This document shows positions 5,231-5,838 of a stretch of 5,838 nucleotides of DNA, in pieces. This DNA is from Spirochaetaceae bacterium (GTDB lineage: Bacteria; Spirochaetota; Spirochaetia; DSM-27196; PWMO01). A model generated the notes under the pieces. That model saw nothing but the letters and a program-made list of their open reading frames with translations. It had not been told where the DNA came from and ran no database searches. The stretch is from the NCBI GenBank assembly GCA_003558175.1, contig PWMO01000201.1:1-5838 (forward strand). The letters run 5' to 3'. Position numbers and translations under genes: made by a program. The first letter of the stretch is position 1, and every line of letters starts with the position of its first letter.

Positions 5231-5838
5231 ACGGGGAGTGCAGCAATGGCTGCAAGCCTGGCACAAAGACCGGTCGTTCGAACCGCTGCTCGAGGCGCCC
5301 TGGGTATCGCTATTCTGGCAGCGGTGGTCGCGTTGGCACCCGCCGGCCTGCTGGATGAGGTGCCCGGAGGTCTCCGCAAAATCCGTCTGCACGGGTTTAT
5401 CCCGTTGCTGCTGCTGCAAGTCGGCTCGTTGGGGCTGATTGGATTGCAGTGGACAATCCTGCTGCGCCGGCGCTCGCCGGTCCGCCAGGTGCGCTGGTTC
5501 TCGGTAATGCGACGTTACCTCGGTGGAAGCCTGGTTGAATCGTTAACGCCCTCGGCCAAGCTCGGCGGCGAGGCGGCACGAATCGCACTGTTCAGACGGC
5601 GCTTCGGCATACCGGCGCTGCGACTCGCGGGAGCCGCCGGCCTGCACAAGCTGTCCATGGCGGTTGGGCTGCTGCTGGTGCTGGCAGCCGCGGCGGTCGC
5701 CGTACCATCGCTTCGCGACCTGTCGGCCACCGCGCTTCCTTCCCTTGCCGCGGGCGCTGCGGACCTGCTGCTCGCGTTGCCGCTGAGCCCCTCGGCGGGC
5801 CAGGCCCTGCTTGTGGCGGCGCTGATAGTCGTTCCCGT
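5207..5838 (+). CDS. YbhN/UPF0104 (LPG-synthase transmembrane) family membrane protein, N-terminal part
   Basis: Polytopic inner-membrane protein, 210 codons visible and open at the window edge. Hydrophobic helices lie at about residues 29-48, 64-86, 148-167 and from 199 on. The family signature is MRRYLGGSLVESLTPSAKLGG followed by EAARI (101-125), the conserved TPS...GGE...R loop of the MprF-like flippase domain and YbhN/AglD relatives. Members of this superfamily handle lipids or lipid-linked products at the membrane; the substrate here is unknown. Three in-frame ATGs compete. ATG 5207 is two bases after the previous stop and fits translational coupling. ATG 5225 lies in the tandem repeat. 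ATG 5246 has the best ribosome site (GGGGAG at 5233-5238, 7-nt spacer) and would still keep all helices. I give the longest form but consider 5246 at least as likely. It is the third gene of the DtxR-box operon. Confidence 0.85.
   Translation, partial: MAAGVVMATGSAAMAASLAQRPVVRTAARGALGIAILAAVVALAPAGLLDEVPGGLRKIRLHGFIPLLLLQVGSLGLIGLQWTILLRRRSPVRQVRWFSVMRRYLGGSLVESLTPSAKLGGEAARIALFRRRFGIPALRLAGAAGLHKLSMAVGLLLVLAAAAVAVPSLRDLSATALPSLAAGAADLLLALPLSPSAGQALLVAALIVVP

Overview
The window looks like a moderately GC-rich Gram-negative-type chromosome, most likely a free-living spirochaete. This is an inference from three things: a TRAP solute-binding protein whose signal peptide runs into a Gly-Gly-Ala-Ala-Glu start typical of spirochaetal secreted proteins, a DUF342/FapA-family protein, and a membrane diguanylate cyclase. 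No rRNA, tRNA, CRISPR array, insertion sequence or phage gene was seen.

Layout. Positions 1-429 (minus) hold the N-terminal part of a TRAP-type substrate-binding protein, cut by the window edge. A divergent GntR/FCD regulator follows at 620-1354 (plus). The shared gap has a near-consensus promoter facing the TRAP gene, with two TTGTNNACAT boxes exactly 21 bp apart on it, so the regulator probably controls the transporter. Next is a six-helix membrane diguanylate cyclase (1454-2572, plus) with intact GGEEF and I-site. Its strong promoter places the expected +1 on the GTG start codon, suggesting a leaderless mRNA. A FapA/DUF342 beta-helix protein (2606-4153, minus) converges on it and has its own extended -10 promoter and a roughly 127-nt structured leader.

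The most interesting part is the right end. A TTGACA promoter with a DtxR/IdeR-type box (TTAGGTAAGCCTAA) at the expected start site drives a tightly packed plus-strand operon. Its genes are a 60-residue four-cysteine small protein (4438-4620), a short SAM-dependent methyltransferase-fold protein with nicotianamine-synthase-like features (4617-5204, ATGA overlap), and a YbhN/LPG-synthase-TM-type membrane protein (from 5207 or 5246, running off the window). I read this as a metal-starvation (probably iron) operon, perhaps for a small metallophore or for envelope remodelling. The function is inferred from context and motifs only.

How the genes fit together. The left part is a ligand-responsive transporter/regulator pair, the middle carries c-di-GMP signalling and a surface/motility-associated protein, and the right part is a separate metal-responsive unit. 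Nothing in the sequence links the three into one pathway.
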